From assembly GCA_004554425.1 (NCBI GenBank), contig SFMI01000005.1:1-61019 (forward strand): a stretch of DNA of 61,019 nt, written 5' to 3'. Source of the DNA: Candidatus Saccharimonadota bacterium (GTDB lineage: Bacteria > Eremiobacterota > Xenobia > Xenobiales > Xenobiaceae). How positions within the stretch are numbered: the first letter of the stretch is position 1; each line of letters starts with the position of its first letter. Under the pieces are notes generated by a model. It was not told the DNA's origin. It was given only the letters and a program-made list of their open reading frames with translations, and did not search any database. The translations under genes were made by a program, and so were the position numbers. Shown here in pieces: positions 25,404-34,598 of the stretch.

Positions 25404-26681
25404 ATGATTAAGAAGACAGAATTAACCAACGGTATTTTGGTAATCAGCGAGCAAATTCCCCAATTTGCTTCCTGCTCCTTAGGAGTGTGGGTGCAAAGTG
25501 GCACTCGCAATGATGAGCCGTACAATTTGGGCATGGCCCACTTTTTGGAGCACATGCTTTTTAAAGGCACAGAGCGGCGTACGGCTTTGCGTTTAGCCCA
25601 AGATATGGATCTGTTGGGTGGTCGTATGAATGCTTTTACCGAGCAAGAGCAAACGTGTCTATATACGGTTGTGCTCAGTGAGCATGTTGCGCAAGCTTTT
25701 GAAATTTTGGCCGATATGTTGGTAAATTCTTCGTTTGATGAAGCTGAGTTGCGCCGTGAACAAGGGGTCGTGTGCGAAGAGATAAAAATGGTGGAAGACG
25801 AAACTGAAGAGTTGGCTTCTGACCTTTTTTATGCTTCTATTTGGCCAGATCATCCATTAGGCAAGCCTATTCAAGGCACGATAGAATCGGTGCAAAGCTT
25901 CACTCAAAATGCACTTTTTGAATATTTGCATCGCCATTATAAGCCCGAGCGTATTATTGTGGCTGCTGCTGGAGCTATAGAACATGATAAGTTAGTGCAA
26001 TTGACAGAGCGCTATTTGCAAAATGGCTGGTTAATGCGCCGTCCTGTTTCTCAGTTCAACGTCGAAGCTGGGCCAAAATTATGGTGGGCTTGCCCTCCTG
26101 GAGGTACGCCCAAACCTGCTGCGGTCATCAATGTAAAATATCGCCCTACCGAGCAAGTTAGTATTTGCTGTGGTTGGCAGTGTCTGGCTCAAGACGACCC
26201 GCGAGGATGCATATTGTCTGTTCTAGACAGTGTTTTGGGCGGTTCTCTTTCTTGCCGTCTTTTCCAGGAAATTCGCGAAAAAAGCGGTTTGGCTTATTCT
26301 GTAGAGACTTTCCGTTCCACTTATAGTGATGCTGGTCTTTTTGGTGTAGAAGTAAGTTGTTCGGCTGCCAATGTTTCTGCGGTAATGGACAGTATACGCA
26401 GAATTTTTAAAGCTATTTTAGCCGAAGGCATCACTGAAGATGAATTGGAGAGAGCTCGTCAGCATATTAAAAGCTCCTATGCTCTGAGCTTAGAATCTAG
26501 TTTCGGGCGTATGAGCTGTATTGTGCAAAATGAACGTGTTTGGGGACGTCAGATCAGCTTGGAAGAGCTTTGTCAAGATTTAGACAGAGTGAAAAACGAC
26601 GATATTATAGAGTTCTCCCGCAAATTCTTTAATTTAGATAAATTAACTACTGCAGCTGCTGGCCCTATATATTCTTTGTAA
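25404..26681 (+). CDS. M16-family zinc metallopeptidase, processing-peptidase type
   Basis: A 425-residue M16B peptidase close to bacterial YmxG/PqqL-like and mitochondrial processing peptidase subunits. HxxEH is intact (H46-F-L-E49-H50) with EEIKMVEDE providing the third zinc ligand, and the C-terminal repeat has the GGSLSCRLFQEIREKSGLAYSV motif. No signal peptide. The ATG at 25404 has only a weak TTGAG upstream. It is followed 74 nt later by dapB, an arrangement like the ymxG-dap neighbourhood of Firmicutes. It differs clearly from the M16 protein at 5.2 kb. Confidence 0.93.
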   Translation: MIKKTELTNGILVISEQIPQFASCSLGVWVQSGTRNDEPYNLGMAHFLEHMLFKGTERRTALRLAQDMDLLGGRMNAFTEQEQTCLYTVVLSEHVAQAFEILADMLVNSSFDEAELRREQGVVCEEIKMVEDETEELASDLFYASIWPDHPLGKPIQGTIESVQSFTQNALFEYLHRHYKPERIIVAAAGAIEHDKLVQLTERYLQNGWLMRRPVSQFNVEAGPKLWWACPPGGTPKPAAVINVKYRPTEQVSICCGWQCLAQDDPRGCILSVLDSVLGGSLSCRLFQEIREKSGLAYSVETFRSTYSDAGLFGVEVSCSAANVSAVMDSIRRIFKAILAEGITEDELERARQHIKSSYALSLESSFGRMSCIVQNERVWGRQISLEELCQDLDRVKNDDIIEFSRKFFNLDKLTTAAAGPIYSL

Positions 26682-26755
26682 TAGGGCGTAGAATAGCGCG
26701 GTAAAAGCTGATAGTTGTAAAAATAAAAATTTTGTTCTGCATTCAGGAGGTTTGC

Positions 26756-27571
26756 ATGGATAGTGTACTAAGTCCGATTCCAGTAGTTGTATCTGGAGCT
26801 ACTGGACGTATGGGGCGTGAAATTGTGCGCACTATTTTAGGTCAAGTCGGTATGGAATTAGTGGGAGCTATTGGCCACGCCCGCCATTTAGGCGAAGATA
26901 TTGGAGAATTGGTTACCGGTGAACCTTGTGGAGTGATTGTAACTCCAGATATCGATCAGGCTTTATCGGCCGCTCGCGGTGGCGTTTTGGTAGAAGTTTC
27001 TACTGGAAGTTTCATTAAAGAAGTCGTTTTTAAAGCCGCTCAATATAATGTGGCTTGTGTTATCGGCTCTACCGGTATTTCTAATGCTGATTCTGAAGCC
27101 ATAGCCAATTTAGCTAAAGAAAGCTCTCATCCCATTTTGTTCGCTCCCAATTTCGCTATGGGAGCTGTTCTGATGATGAAATTTGCCAAAATGGCTTCTA
27201 AATATTTCCATTGGGCCGAAATTATTGAAAAGCACCACGAGCGCAAGCTTGACGCTCCTTCTGGTACTGCTATGTATACCGCTGAAGCTATGGCTAGAGC
27301 CTCCGGCGGCAAGTTCAGAGCTCCTGTTGAAGGTGAAGAATCTGTAAAAGGTGTGAGGGGTGGCAAATACGGTGGTATCCGCATTCACTCTGTGCGTATG
27401 CCCGGATTCTTGGCCGACCAGGAAGTTATTTTTGGCGGTCAAGGTGAGACTTTGACTATCCATCACAGCGCTTCGTCTCGCGAGTGCTTTATGTCTGGAG
27501 TGGTTATTGCCATTCAAAAAGTACGCAGCTTGGACGGCATGGTTGTTGGCTTGGAAAATATCATCGATTGA
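26756..27571 (+). CDS. dapB: 4-hydroxy-tetrahydrodipicolinate reductase
   Basis: A 271-residue NAD(P)H enzyme of lysine and diaminopimelate synthesis. It has the Rossmann motif SGATGRMGREIV and the family signature EKHHERKLDAPSGTA with the substrate-binding His-His and Lys. Start: ATG 26756 with AGGAGG 6 nt upstream; an 8-codon upstream extension is rejected. First of three aspartate-pathway genes, followed by asd 58 nt on. Confidence 0.97.
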   Translation: MDSVLSPIPVVVSGATGRMGREIVRTILGQVGMELVGAIGHARHLGEDIGELVTGEPCGVIVTPDIDQALSAARGGVLVEVSTGSFIKEVVFKAAQYNVACVIGSTGISNADSEAIANLAKESSHPILFAPNFAMGAVLMMKFAKMASKYFHWAEIIEKHHERKLDAPSGTAMYTAEAMARASGGKFRAPVEGEESVKGVRGGKYGGIRIHSVRMPGFLADQEVIFGGQGETLTIHHSASSRECFMSGVVIAIQKVRSLDGMVVGLENIID

Positions 27572-27629
27572 TAAAGTTTTGTCAGATAAAACTTGGGGCT
27601 AAAAATATGTATCCCATAGAAAGTGAAAT

Positions 27630-28664
27630 ATGAGCATGAATAACAAAAAATACAATTTCGCTGTTGTAGGAGCTACCGGATTGGTGGGCTCAATGATGCT
27701 CAAAGTTTTAGCCGAACGAACTCAGTTGCCTATCGGCAAGGTTAGTGCCGTGGCCACAGCCAGATCGGCCGGCTCGGAAGTTAAATTCCGCGATGAATCT
27801 CTTGTTGTAGCCGATATCGCTTCTTTCGATTTCAAAGGGGTTGATATTGCACTTTTCGCTGGCGGTGACGTGGCTGCTGCTGAATATGTAAAGAAAGCTG
27901 CCGCTGCCGGAGCTGTAGCTATCGATAATTCTTCCATTTTCCGTATGGATCCAGAAGTGCCCTTGGTAGTGCCGGAAGTTAACGGTCATGCTATTAAGCA
28001 GCACAAGGGCATTATCGCCAATCCTAATTGTTCTACTATTCAGATGATGTCTGTATTAGCTCCTTTGCATAAGGCTTTTGGCCTTAAAAGCGTCAGCGTA
28101 GCTACCTATCAGTCTGTTTCTGGAGCTGGCAAAGAAGCTGTGGAAGAGTTGCGCCGTCAAACCAAGGCTATGCTCGAAGGAAAAGCTATAGAAGGCAAGT
28201 CTTGCTTCCCTAAGCGCATTGGTTTCAATTTATTCCCTCAAATTGGCAGTTTTGACGGAGAGGGCAACACTACTGAAGAAACCAAGATGGTCAACGAAAC
28301 GAAGAAAATTTTGGAACTTCCGGAAATTCCCGTTTTGGCCACTTGTGTGCGTGTGCCTGTATTTTTCGCCCATTCTGAAGCGGTGCAGGCTTCTTTCGAA
28401 AAAGAATGTTCTCCTGAAGAAGCTAGAGCTATTTTAAGTAAGGCTCCTTGTGTAAAAGTAATGGACGAGCCCTCTCAGGGTATCTATCCCACTCCAGTTG
28501 AAGGGGAAGATCAGGATCTTGTTTTGGTGGGGCGCATCCGTCGCGATCCTACCGTTGAGCATGGCATTTCTATGTGGGTAGTAGCTGACAACTTACGTAA
28601 AGGTGCAGCTACCAATGCTGTTAATATTGCCCAAGCTCTCATTGAGGAAAGGGACGCGGAATAG
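27630..28664 (+). CDS. asd: Aspartate-semialdehyde dehydrogenase
   Basis: A 344-residue enzyme reducing aspartyl phosphate to aspartate semialdehyde, the branch point to lysine/DAP and to threonine/methionine. Motifs: GATGLVGSMM for NADP, the active-site Cys in NPNCSTIQM, and SGAGKEAVEELR. The start is ATG 27630 (a second ATG two codons later is also possible) with GAAAG upstream. It lies between dapB and lysC; lysC begins 4 nt after its stop. Confidence 0.97.
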   Translation: MSMNNKKYNFAVVGATGLVGSMMLKVLAERTQLPIGKVSAVATARSAGSEVKFRDESLVVADIASFDFKGVDIALFAGGDVAAAEYVKKAAAAGAVAIDNSSIFRMDPEVPLVVPEVNGHAIKQHKGIIANPNCSTIQMMSVLAPLHKAFGLKSVSVATYQSVSGAGKEAVEELRRQTKAMLEGKAIEGKSCFPKRIGFNLFPQIGSFDGEGNTTEETKMVNETKKILELPEIPVLATCVRVPVFFAHSEAVQASFEKECSPEEARAILSKAPCVKVMDEPSQGIYPTPVEGEDQDLVLVGRIRRDPTVEHGISMWVVADNLRKGAATNAVNIAQALIEERDAE

Positions 28665-28668
28665 CTCC

Positions 28669-29895
28669 ATGTCTATTATTGTGCAAAAATTTGGCGGCAC
28701 TTCGGTTGCTTCCGAAAAAGGCTGGAAAGCTTTGGCCAATAAAATTAAAGACGAGCTGAACAACAATAAGCAAGTAATAGTCGTTGTTTCAGCTATGGGA
28801 CGTCGTCCAGCTCCTTACGCTACCGACAGTTTGTTGGGATTGATCAAAGATTATTCGGCCCAAGTTAGTGATCGTGAGCGCGATATGCTTATGGCTTGTG
28901 GAGAAATAATCTCTGCTGTTACTGTCAGCCACTATCTGCGCAGTTTGGGCATAAAGGCCAAAGCTTTTGATGGGGCTCAGGCAGGTATCGCTGCTATAGG
29001 AAATTATGGCAGCGCCAGCATAGAAAGTATCGATCCTCAAGAACTTTTGAAAGCTTTACAAGAAGGCTTTGTTCCAGTGGTTGCCGGCTTCCAGGGAGTA
29101 AACAAATGTGGCGAAATCGTCACTTTGGGACGTGGAGGCAGTGACACTACAGCAGTCGCTTTAGGGGCTGCAGTTGGGGCTGAACGGGTAGATATTTTCA
29201 CCGATGTTGAGGGGGTTATGACTGCTGATCCGCGTTATGTGCCCTCAGCTCACGTTTTGGAACATATCAGCCATGTTGAAGTAGGAGAAATGGCCAACGA
29301 AGGGGCTAAAGTTTTGCACCCTAGGGCCGTAGAAATTTCTCAAACTCACAATATCCCTTTGCGAGTGCGTTCCACTTTCAGCGCCAAAGAAGGCACAGCT
29401 ATCGATAGCAATTCTGCTAATGTGAGCATTGCCGATCGTCAGCTTGAAGTTGGAAAGTTGGTCACCGGAGTTGTCAGTGTGCCTGGCTACACTATGGTTA
29501 GTATCGATTTGCAAGCTACTCCCGACTTACGTGTGCGCCGCTTAGCTATTTTTGAGCGTTTGGCTGAGGCTTCTTTATCATTAGATATGATCAATGTTGC
29601 CGAAGACAGAATTTGCTTCTTGCTCAATAATAGTGATATCAACACAGCCAAAAACTTACTTAAAGAGCTTGGTTGCAGTTTCGCTATGCGCTTTGGTTGC
29701 GCCAAACTGTCTGTAGTTGGTCAGGCTATGCGTGGACAGCCAGGAGTGATGATGCGCATTTGTCGAGCTTTAGTACATAGCGGTATTGAGCTTTTTTACA
29801 CAACCGATTCTCATATCACTATATCTGCTGTAGTGGCTGAAAACGCTTTGGCTAAAGCTTCTCAGGCTATTCATACTGAGTTTGGCTTAGATTAA
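28669..29895 (+). CDS. lysC: Aspartate kinase
   Basis: A 408-residue enzyme phosphorylating aspartate, the first step of the pathway. The N-terminal motif VQKFGGTSVAS, the FTDVEGVMTADPR segment and two C-terminal ACT-type regulatory domains (from about residue 265) are visible; ACT domains give feedback inhibition by lysine and/or threonine in this family. The start is ATG 28669, overlapping closely with asd (4-nt gap), so it is probably translationally coupled; an upstream in-frame extension lies inside asd and is rejected. Last gene of dapB-asd-lysC; it converges with the MazG-like gene with a 16-nt gap. Confidence 0.97.
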   Translation: MSIIVQKFGGTSVASEKGWKALANKIKDELNNNKQVIVVVSAMGRRPAPYATDSLLGLIKDYSAQVSDRERDMLMACGEIISAVTVSHYLRSLGIKAKAFDGAQAGIAAIGNYGSASIESIDPQELLKALQEGFVPVVAGFQGVNKCGEIVTLGRGGSDTTAVALGAAVGAERVDIFTDVEGVMTADPRYVPSAHVLEHISHVEVGEMANEGAKVLHPRAVEISQTHNIPLRVRSTFSAKEGTAIDSNSANVSIADRQLEVGKLVTGVVSVPGYTMVSIDLQATPDLRVRRLAIFERLAEASLSLDMINVAEDRICFLLNNSDINTAKNLLKELGCSFAMRFGCAKLSVVGQAMRGQPGVMMRICRALVHSGIELFYTTDSHITISAVVAENALAKASQAIHTEFGLD

Positions 29896-29911
29896 GGCAT
29901 CTTTTCTTGCT

Positions 29912-30268
29912 TTATTGCCAAGTTCGTTGGTCGTTTTCTGCTTCTTTGCGTTTAAACGATTCGGCAAGATCGACATCAAAGCGATTGGCCAAGTCTAGCA
30001 AGTAGGACAATACGTCGGCCATTTCTTCGGCTAAATTGTCCTGAATTTTTTGCTCTTTGGCCTGGTCGCTGGAGTGTTCTTTAGCTTTTTCGGTAAAAAG
30101 GTTTATCTTTTTGCGAATAGCTTTAGCCAACTCGCCGACTTCTTCAGTTAGCAGCAAATATGTTTCTAAGTTGCTGGCTTTAGTAAAACCCCTTTCTATA
30201 CATTTTTCTTGCATGTATTTTTGGAGCAGGGGAAGAGTGGGGGTATTTGGAAAACTTACTTTTTTCAT
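29912..30268 (-). CDS. MazG-like nucleotide pyrophosphohydrolase
   Basis: A 118-residue single-domain all-alpha NTP pyrophosphohydrolase. The metal-binding pattern EEVGELAKAIRK and, ~40 residues on, EEMADVLSYLLDLANRFD matches MazG/dUTPase-like proteins that hydrolyse aberrant nucleotides. The preferred start is ATG 30268, which gives a compact domain; a TTG at 30340 would add 24 residues, and neither has a strong ribosome site. The substrate is unknown. It diverges from the coiled-coil gene. Confidence 0.82.
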   Translation of the reverse strand: MKKVSFPNTPTLPLLQKYMQEKCIERGFTKASNLETYLLLTEEVGELAKAIRKKINLFTEKAKEHSSDQAKEQKIQDNLAEEMADVLSYLLDLANRFDVDLAESFKRKEAENDQRTWQ

Positions 30269-30361
30269 AACGTTTTTCTTTTGCGTTTTGCGGCATGTCC
30301 TTTCCTGCAACAAGACAGAAAGAGCGTTGGTGGTAGCCAAAGTTGAGGAGGAGTCTCTGTC

Positions 30362-30910
30362 ATGGTCGATGGGTTGCTAGAACGGGTAGAAAAATTAGAA
30401 GGCACTGTGCGCAGCAGTTTGTCTCAGCTGCGCCATTTGCAGCAACTTAGTGAAGCAGAACTAAAAAGAGATGCTCTTGATAACCTAGAGCAAATACGCC
30501 GCGAAATGTCAGATGTAGTTTCGCGCATGGCCTCTTTGGCTGAGGTAAACGCTCTAAAAGATGATTTAAATAGAATTTTCAATTTAATAGGAAATCCCCA
30601 CGAAGCTTCTTTTTCCGGTAGTATTATGGCTGGAAATCAGTCTTCTTCTAATAGTGAAGTTGCTGATCGTTTGACAAAAGCTGTAAAAGCTTGTGAAGAA
30701 AAGTTGGATAAACTGCAAACTTCTTTAGGAAATGTCGACATTTGTTCTAAACTTGAAGGACTAGAAAAGCGTTTAGACGGTTTGGAAGCGGCTCTGGCCG
30801 AATTACGCAAGTCTGATAATGTCAAGTCTACTGACAGCACTGCCGAATATAGTGCCAAAAAAAGCGATAATTCCTCCATATTCGATGATGAACCCGTAGA
30901 ATGGGGCTAA
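30362..30910 (+). CDS. Coiled-coil protein of unknown function
   Basis: A 182-residue soluble protein. Residues 1-75 and 98-150 have strong heptad patterns (LLERVEKLEGTV..., LEGLEKRLDGLEAALAEL), joined by a Ser/Asn-rich linker; the tail is acidic (DDEPVEWG). I do not recognise a family. The start is well supported: GAGGAGGAG 9 nt before ATG 30362. A terminator follows its stop, before the prepilin-like genes. Confidence 0.7.
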   Translation: MVDGLLERVEKLEGTVRSSLSQLRHLQQLSEAELKRDALDNLEQIRREMSDVVSRMASLAEVNALKDDLNRIFNLIGNPHEASFSGSIMAGNQSSSNSEVADRLTKAVKACEEKLDKLQTSLGNVDICSKLEGLEKRLDGLEAALAELRKSDNVKSTDSTAEYSAKKSDNSSIFDDEPVEWG

Positions 30911-30917
30911 TTTTTGC

Positions 30918-30923
30918 TATAAT
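30918..30923 (+). promoter_or_regulatory. Extended -10 (TGCTATAAT) upstream of the prepilin genes
   Basis: TATAAT preceded by TG one base upstream, 62 nt before the first prepilin ATG. There is no good -35, but extended -10 promoters need none. The hairpin at 30942-30962 falls inside the resulting leader. Confidence 0.4.
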
Positions 30924-30941
30924 GGGGCAGGAAACTTAAGG

Positions 30942-30962
30942 AAAGCCCGGGCGGCTTTTTTT
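30942..30962 (+). terminator. Intrinsic terminator or attenuator
   Basis: AAAGCC and GGCTTT pair around a 5-nt loop, followed by T7. It ends the coiled-coil gene but also lies between a possible promoter and the prepilin genes. Confidence 0.75.
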
Positions 30963-30984
30963 GACAATAAAAGGAACGAAGGTT

Positions 30985-31590
30985 ATGAAAGTCAGCTGCT
31001 GCATGAATAATAAATATTCAGCCAGCCATTATATATTGAGACGTCGTCAAAAGTGCACAGGCTTTAGTTTATTGGAACTGATGGTTTCTGTGGGCATTAT
31101 GTCTGTGACTCTTCTTTTGGTTCTAGCTGTTTTTACCGGCTCCATGAAGGCCAGTCAGAAGACCACCGACTTGACAGCAGGCGTTATAGTTGCCGAAACT
31201 GTTCTTACTAAAGATATTTACAATATTGTCAACCAGGTGGACAAAGAAGCTGATAAGGGCGCTTTTGAAAATCTGAAAAAAGGTGGAATGGTAGCTTCTG
31301 GTATTAAAAACCTCAACAATACTACTTTTGTATGGGAGCTTAATTCTACTAGAATAGACAGTACAGACAGCGGTACTTCAGTAGGAGGCACTACTATTGA
31401 TAACCAGTTGGTAAAACTCGACGTAGTAGTGTGGTGGGGCAAAAGCGGTGAGCAAGTAGGCGAATATAGCTCTGATAATGGAAATATGTCATCTACAAAA
31501 AAAGCAAATGATACTACTTTGAGTATGACGCATGCCGGTATTTTGCGCTGTGAGATGAGTCGACTTTATAACATCAGCTCAGAGTTCTAG
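30985..31590 (+). CDS. Prepilin-like protein (type II secretion or type IV pilus)
   Basis: A 201-residue protein with a class III prepilin signal: 26 residues of basic leader ending in Gly26, the cut site G|FSLLE, Glu at mature position 5, and a hydrophobic helix (MVSVGIMSVTLLLVLAVF). The remainder is soluble and beta-rich with no recognised family. Start: ATG 30985 with GAAGG 3 nt upstream at short spacing; the frame stays open eight codons further. It is followed 17 nt later by a second prepilin-like gene. A minor pseudopilin (GspH/I type) for the type II apparatus at 43-52 kb is a reasonable guess. Confidence 0.85.
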   Translation: MKVSCCMNNKYSASHYILRRRQKCTGFSLLELMVSVGIMSVTLLLVLAVFTGSMKASQKTTDLTAGVIVAETVLTKDIYNIVNQVDKEADKGAFENLKKGGMVASGIKNLNNTTFVWELNSTRIDSTDSGTSVGGTTIDNQLVKLDVVVWWGKSGEQVGEYSSDNGNMSSTKKANDTTLSMTHAGILRCEMSRLYNISSEF

Positions 31591-31607
31591 GAGGGCAGCT
31601 TAATAAT

Positions 31608-32573
31608 ATGAATATTGTTCCAAGCCGCCGACAAGATAGCTTAGGCGCTACTTTGGTTGAAGTTCTGATTACTACTGGCGTTTTTAGTGTACTGATGCTG
31701 GTACTTTTCACCGTTGTGCAATATGGTATGGATTCCTGGCGCAGTATTGAAGGACGTACCGTTACGCAAACTATGATGCGTAAAGTGGGCGTTTTTGCTA
31801 TGGATGATATTCGAAGGGCCAGCTTCGGCGGTTTAGGTGTGGCTGCTTACAAGAACTATAATCCGGGTAGTTTCGATAAAATTTTAACTGGAACTGAAGT
31901 AGATCAGAACAAACAGCCGCTATATGGTCAAGCTATATGGATGCTTTCAGCTTATAATGATAATAGCGCTATTTCTGGAGGCACAGATCCTGAAGTCGTC
32001 AGCGCTTCCGAGCGTTTTTCACGCAGTGCATCTGGCATTCCCAATTGGAATAAAAATGTCATCTACTACGTATCCACTATTGGCCCCAATTTGCACAAAG
32101 AAAAATATGGCGGAACTATACAAGAAGTTTGCGGCAATGCCGAATCTTGCCCACATAAGTGGTTAATCCGTTGCGAAGTTCCCGGTCAAGCTGCTTTGCT
32201 TGACAAGTCTAATATAAACAAATATGTTGTGCAGCCGGAAACTAAGGGCGGTCAAATCAATATTTTCAGTCAGGATCCTTTTAAACAGTGTAAAGTTCAG
32301 ATCTTGGCTGATTGTATTGTGGCTTTCCGAGTAGTTACTAGCAAGCCAGAAGTTACTTTAGTTATTAAGTCGGCTCGTTTAGCCGAATTGCGTCGTGCTC
32401 AACAGCAACGTGGTTTGACTTTGGGTAAAGATGTGAAGAATGAAGAAACTTTTGATATGAGTAATGCTCAAGCTTTGAGAAAGCTTGATACGCTTAGCGG
32501 TGCGTCTAACCGTTTGGGAGCTTACACTTTGCAATATGATATAACGGTTATTCCCCGCAATAGCATGAAGTAA
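31608..32573 (+). CDS. Prepilin-like protein, large (PulJ/GspJ-like)
   Basis: A 321-residue protein with a short leader cut after Gly13 (G|ATLVE), Glu at mature position 5, and a hydrophobic helix (VLITTGVFSVLMLVLFTVVQ). The long C-terminal globular part and its size suggest a minor pseudopilin of the GspJ/PulJ type. Start ATG 31608 has AGGAGG 13 nt upstream. It is the second of two prepilin genes and ends at a bidirectional terminator. Confidence 0.82.
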   Translation: MNIVPSRRQDSLGATLVEVLITTGVFSVLMLVLFTVVQYGMDSWRSIEGRTVTQTMMRKVGVFAMDDIRRASFGGLGVAAYKNYNPGSFDKILTGTEVDQNKQPLYGQAIWMLSAYNDNSAISGGTDPEVVSASERFSRSASGIPNWNKNVIYYVSTIGPNLHKEKYGGTIQEVCGNAESCPHKWLIRCEVPGQAALLDKSNINKYVVQPETKGGQINIFSQDPFKQCKVQILADCIVAFRVVTSKPEVTLVIKSARLAELRRAQQQRGLTLGKDVKNEETFDMSNAQALRKLDTLSGASNRLGAYTLQYDITVIPRNSMK

Positions 32574-32624
32574 AGGTTTGCTACTTAGAGGATAGGTGAT
32601 GGAAAAGTTCTTCTGTTCTCAAAC

Positions 32625-32655
32625 AAAAAGAGCGGCTGTTAAGGCCGCTCCTTTT
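32625..32655. terminator. Bidirectional intrinsic terminator
   Basis: GAGCGGC (32630-32636) and GCCGCTC (32644-32650) pair around a 7-nt loop, flanked by AAAAA and CTTTTC. It separates the rightward prepilin genes from the leftward HD gene. Confidence 0.75.
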
Positions 32656-32675
32656 CGTTTGGATAAAATTATGCT

Positions 32676-33872
32676 TTAGAACATAGTGCTTTGATAAGGA
32701 CGATCTTTTTCCAGCCAGGGCTTTATATGCTGGTAACAATCGCGTGGTACCATAAGTAAGCTACGGCGAACTGGTTCGGAAAGAGCTTCAATGGCTTTGG
32801 TGCGGCTGGCTTGAGAAATCTCTTTCCAGCGATTGTTGGGCGGATTGTCCAATATGCGAATAGGTGAAGTGGCTCGACCTGGTTGGTAAATATCATATCC
32901 TAAATTTTGGGGAGTGTCTTTATGAAAATACCATTCCCAGTTCGGGCCTAAGCTCTTTTGTACATATTTTCTTATTTTATCGGTAATAGGGCCGTCTCCG
33001 GGATCGTCAAAAGCCTTGAATGGACGCCTGCCTAAAAAGCGACGAGAGAGATCGGCCATAACTTCGTCAGGACTCTGGCTCCAAAGCTTCAAAGTATGAT
33101 AAAAATCAAAATCATCAATTTGTAAGTAATTATCTAAGAAATTTTCTTCGTCTTCGGCCTGGCTAGATTCAAAGAGAAAACGCAAGTTGCGCGGCAATTC
33201 TAAAGATTGGGGAGACGTTTCGTATAAATAATGAGCTCTTTTAAGGATAACTCGCAATAAAGTTTCATAGGAACGTACTGTTTTATGCAAATAAACTTGC
33301 CAGTGCATAAAATAACGACAGAAATATTTAGCGCCAGTGTAAAGGGAATCGCGTTGTAAATAATCCATGCGATCTACATCTAATTGACTGGAAAGTAATT
33401 CGTGAAATACCGGCTGAGGATAAGTCCCCTTCATTATGGCAATGGTATCTTCGGCATTAAGTGAATATTTGGCAAATAAAGGAGCTAAGCGACGGACTAT
33501 TCTTAAGCTGAGCTCTTCGTGATTGACTTTGGAAAAAGCATTTTCCAAAGCGTGAGAAAAAGGGCCGTGACCTATATCGTGTAGCAAAGCGGCTGCTTGA
33601 GCAGCTAAGATTGTTTCTGGAGCTACTTTGAGTAAGCGATTATCGTGCCAGTAGGTCAGAATACGTTGCATCAGCCACATAGTACCTATTGAATGCTGAA
33701 AGCGAGAGTGTTCGGCACCATGAAAAACACTAAAGCACATACCCAGCTGGCGTATGCGACGCAGCCTCTGAAACTCCATAGAATCGATAAGTTCCAGAAT
33801 TAAGGGATGATTTATGGCTATATTGCCATAAAGGGGATCGCGCAATACTTTTTCTTTAAACTTTTTGCTCAT
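32676..33872 (-). CDS. HD-domain phosphohydrolase (YwfO/COG1078-like)
   Basis: A 398-residue cytosolic protein of the HD superfamily related to dGTPase-like YwfO. Metal ligands are visible in HSRFQHSIGTMWLMQ and LLHDIGHGPFSHALE, with a later DVDRMDYLQRD segment. The N-terminus (RDPLYGNIAINHPLILELIDSMEFQRLRRIRQLG) is typical of this group. Family members hydrolyse (d)NTPs or act in nucleotide signalling; the exact substrate is not known. Start ATG 33872, no strong ribosome site. It is 117 nt downstream of the YjjB-like gene on the same strand. Confidence 0.92.
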   Translation of the reverse strand: MSKKFKEKVLRDPLYGNIAINHPLILELIDSMEFQRLRRIRQLGMCFSVFHGAEHSRFQHSIGTMWLMQRILTYWHDNRLLKVAPETILAAQAAALLHDIGHGPFSHALENAFSKVNHEELSLRIVRRLAPLFAKYSLNAEDTIAIMKGTYPQPVFHELLSSQLDVDRMDYLQRDSLYTGAKYFCRYFMHWQVYLHKTVRSYETLLRVILKRAHYLYETSPQSLELPRNLRFLFESSQAEDEENFLDNYLQIDDFDFYHTLKLWSQSPDEVMADLSRRFLGRRPFKAFDDPGDGPITDKIRKYVQKSLGPNWEWYFHKDTPQNLGYDIYQPGRATSPIRILDNPPNNRWKEISQASRTKAIEALSEPVRRSLLMVPRDCYQHIKPWLEKDRPYQSTMF

Positions 33873-33989
33873 AGTTGGCGATGGCAGCTACTTTTTGATA
33901 ATTTTTTTCCTAGGCACGGCTCAAAAGCAAATCATTTTATTTATTGATGATAATCAGCTGCGCAACTAGAAAAATCAAAGCTGTTTTCG

Positions 33990-34598
33990 CTATATCTTGT
34001 GGTTTTCCTTAATTTTGTGATATTTATTGCGTCGGCTTTGCATACGCTGGGTGCGCTTGCTGGGATTATGCTTAGGGGGAGCTGAAAGTTCAGTGGAGTC
34101 GTTTTTATCTACCAACTCAGGTATGGAAATATCAAAATCATCTTGCAAGCTGGTGTGTAAACTGGATAAACTCGGATTTATGACACCTTTAGATAAAGCT
34201 GTTCCCATAAGCATACCTACTGCTATACCGCTAGCTATGAGCATGGCATTCATACCATCTTGTAAAGCTAAGTCGGTTTGACCGCGAATAATGTTGGTCA
34301 TGGCGTTGTAGGTGAGGATTCCGGGTACCAGAGGAAAAATACCAGGCAATACAAAAACCGTAGAAGGCATGCGCAAAGCTCTGGCCAAACTCTCACTACA
34401 CAAAGAAATGGTTAGTGTGCCAACGAAACCACAATATATGGGGCCTATTCCCCAAGTTCCCATCATGTAATTAACCTGCCAGCCCAGTAGGCCGGCTAAA
34501 GTGCAGCCGAGTATAGCTCTAACTGGAATACGGAAAAAGACAGCGCAGCCGACTAGGCCCAGAATAGCTCCAAACCAACCGATAAAAAAGTCGCTCAT
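33990..34598 (-). CDS. YjjB/ThrE C-terminal-like exporter subunit
   Basis: A 202-residue membrane protein of the small ThrE_2/DUF3815 type, with about five hydrophobic segments and a charged C-terminal tail of ~50 residues (Arg/Lys/Asn-rich) beyond the usual end. In characterised systems such as ThrE the two halves export threonine and serine; E. coli YjjPB has been linked to succinate export. The start ATG 34598 overlaps the stop of the upstream partner as ATGA, so the two are translationally coupled; a second ATG three codons upstream is possible. It forms one transporter with the DUF1212 protein next to it. Confidence 0.88.
   Translation of the reverse strand: MSDFFIGWFGAILGLVGCAVFFRIPVRAILGCTLAGLLGWQVNYMMGTWGIGPIYCGFVGTLTISLCSESLARALRMPSTVFVLPGIFPLVPGILTYNAMTNIIRGQTDLALQDGMNAMLIASGIAVGMLMGTALSKGVINPSLSSLHTSLQDDFDISIPELVDKNDSTELSAPPKHNPSKRTQRMQSRRNKYHKIKENHKI

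Noticed and set aside
30961..30990. TTGACA with a TATGAA 17 nt on, as a promoter for the prepilin gene
   Set aside because: The -10 would overlap the start codon, so transcripts would begin inside the gene; the TTGACA overlaps the terminator T-run.
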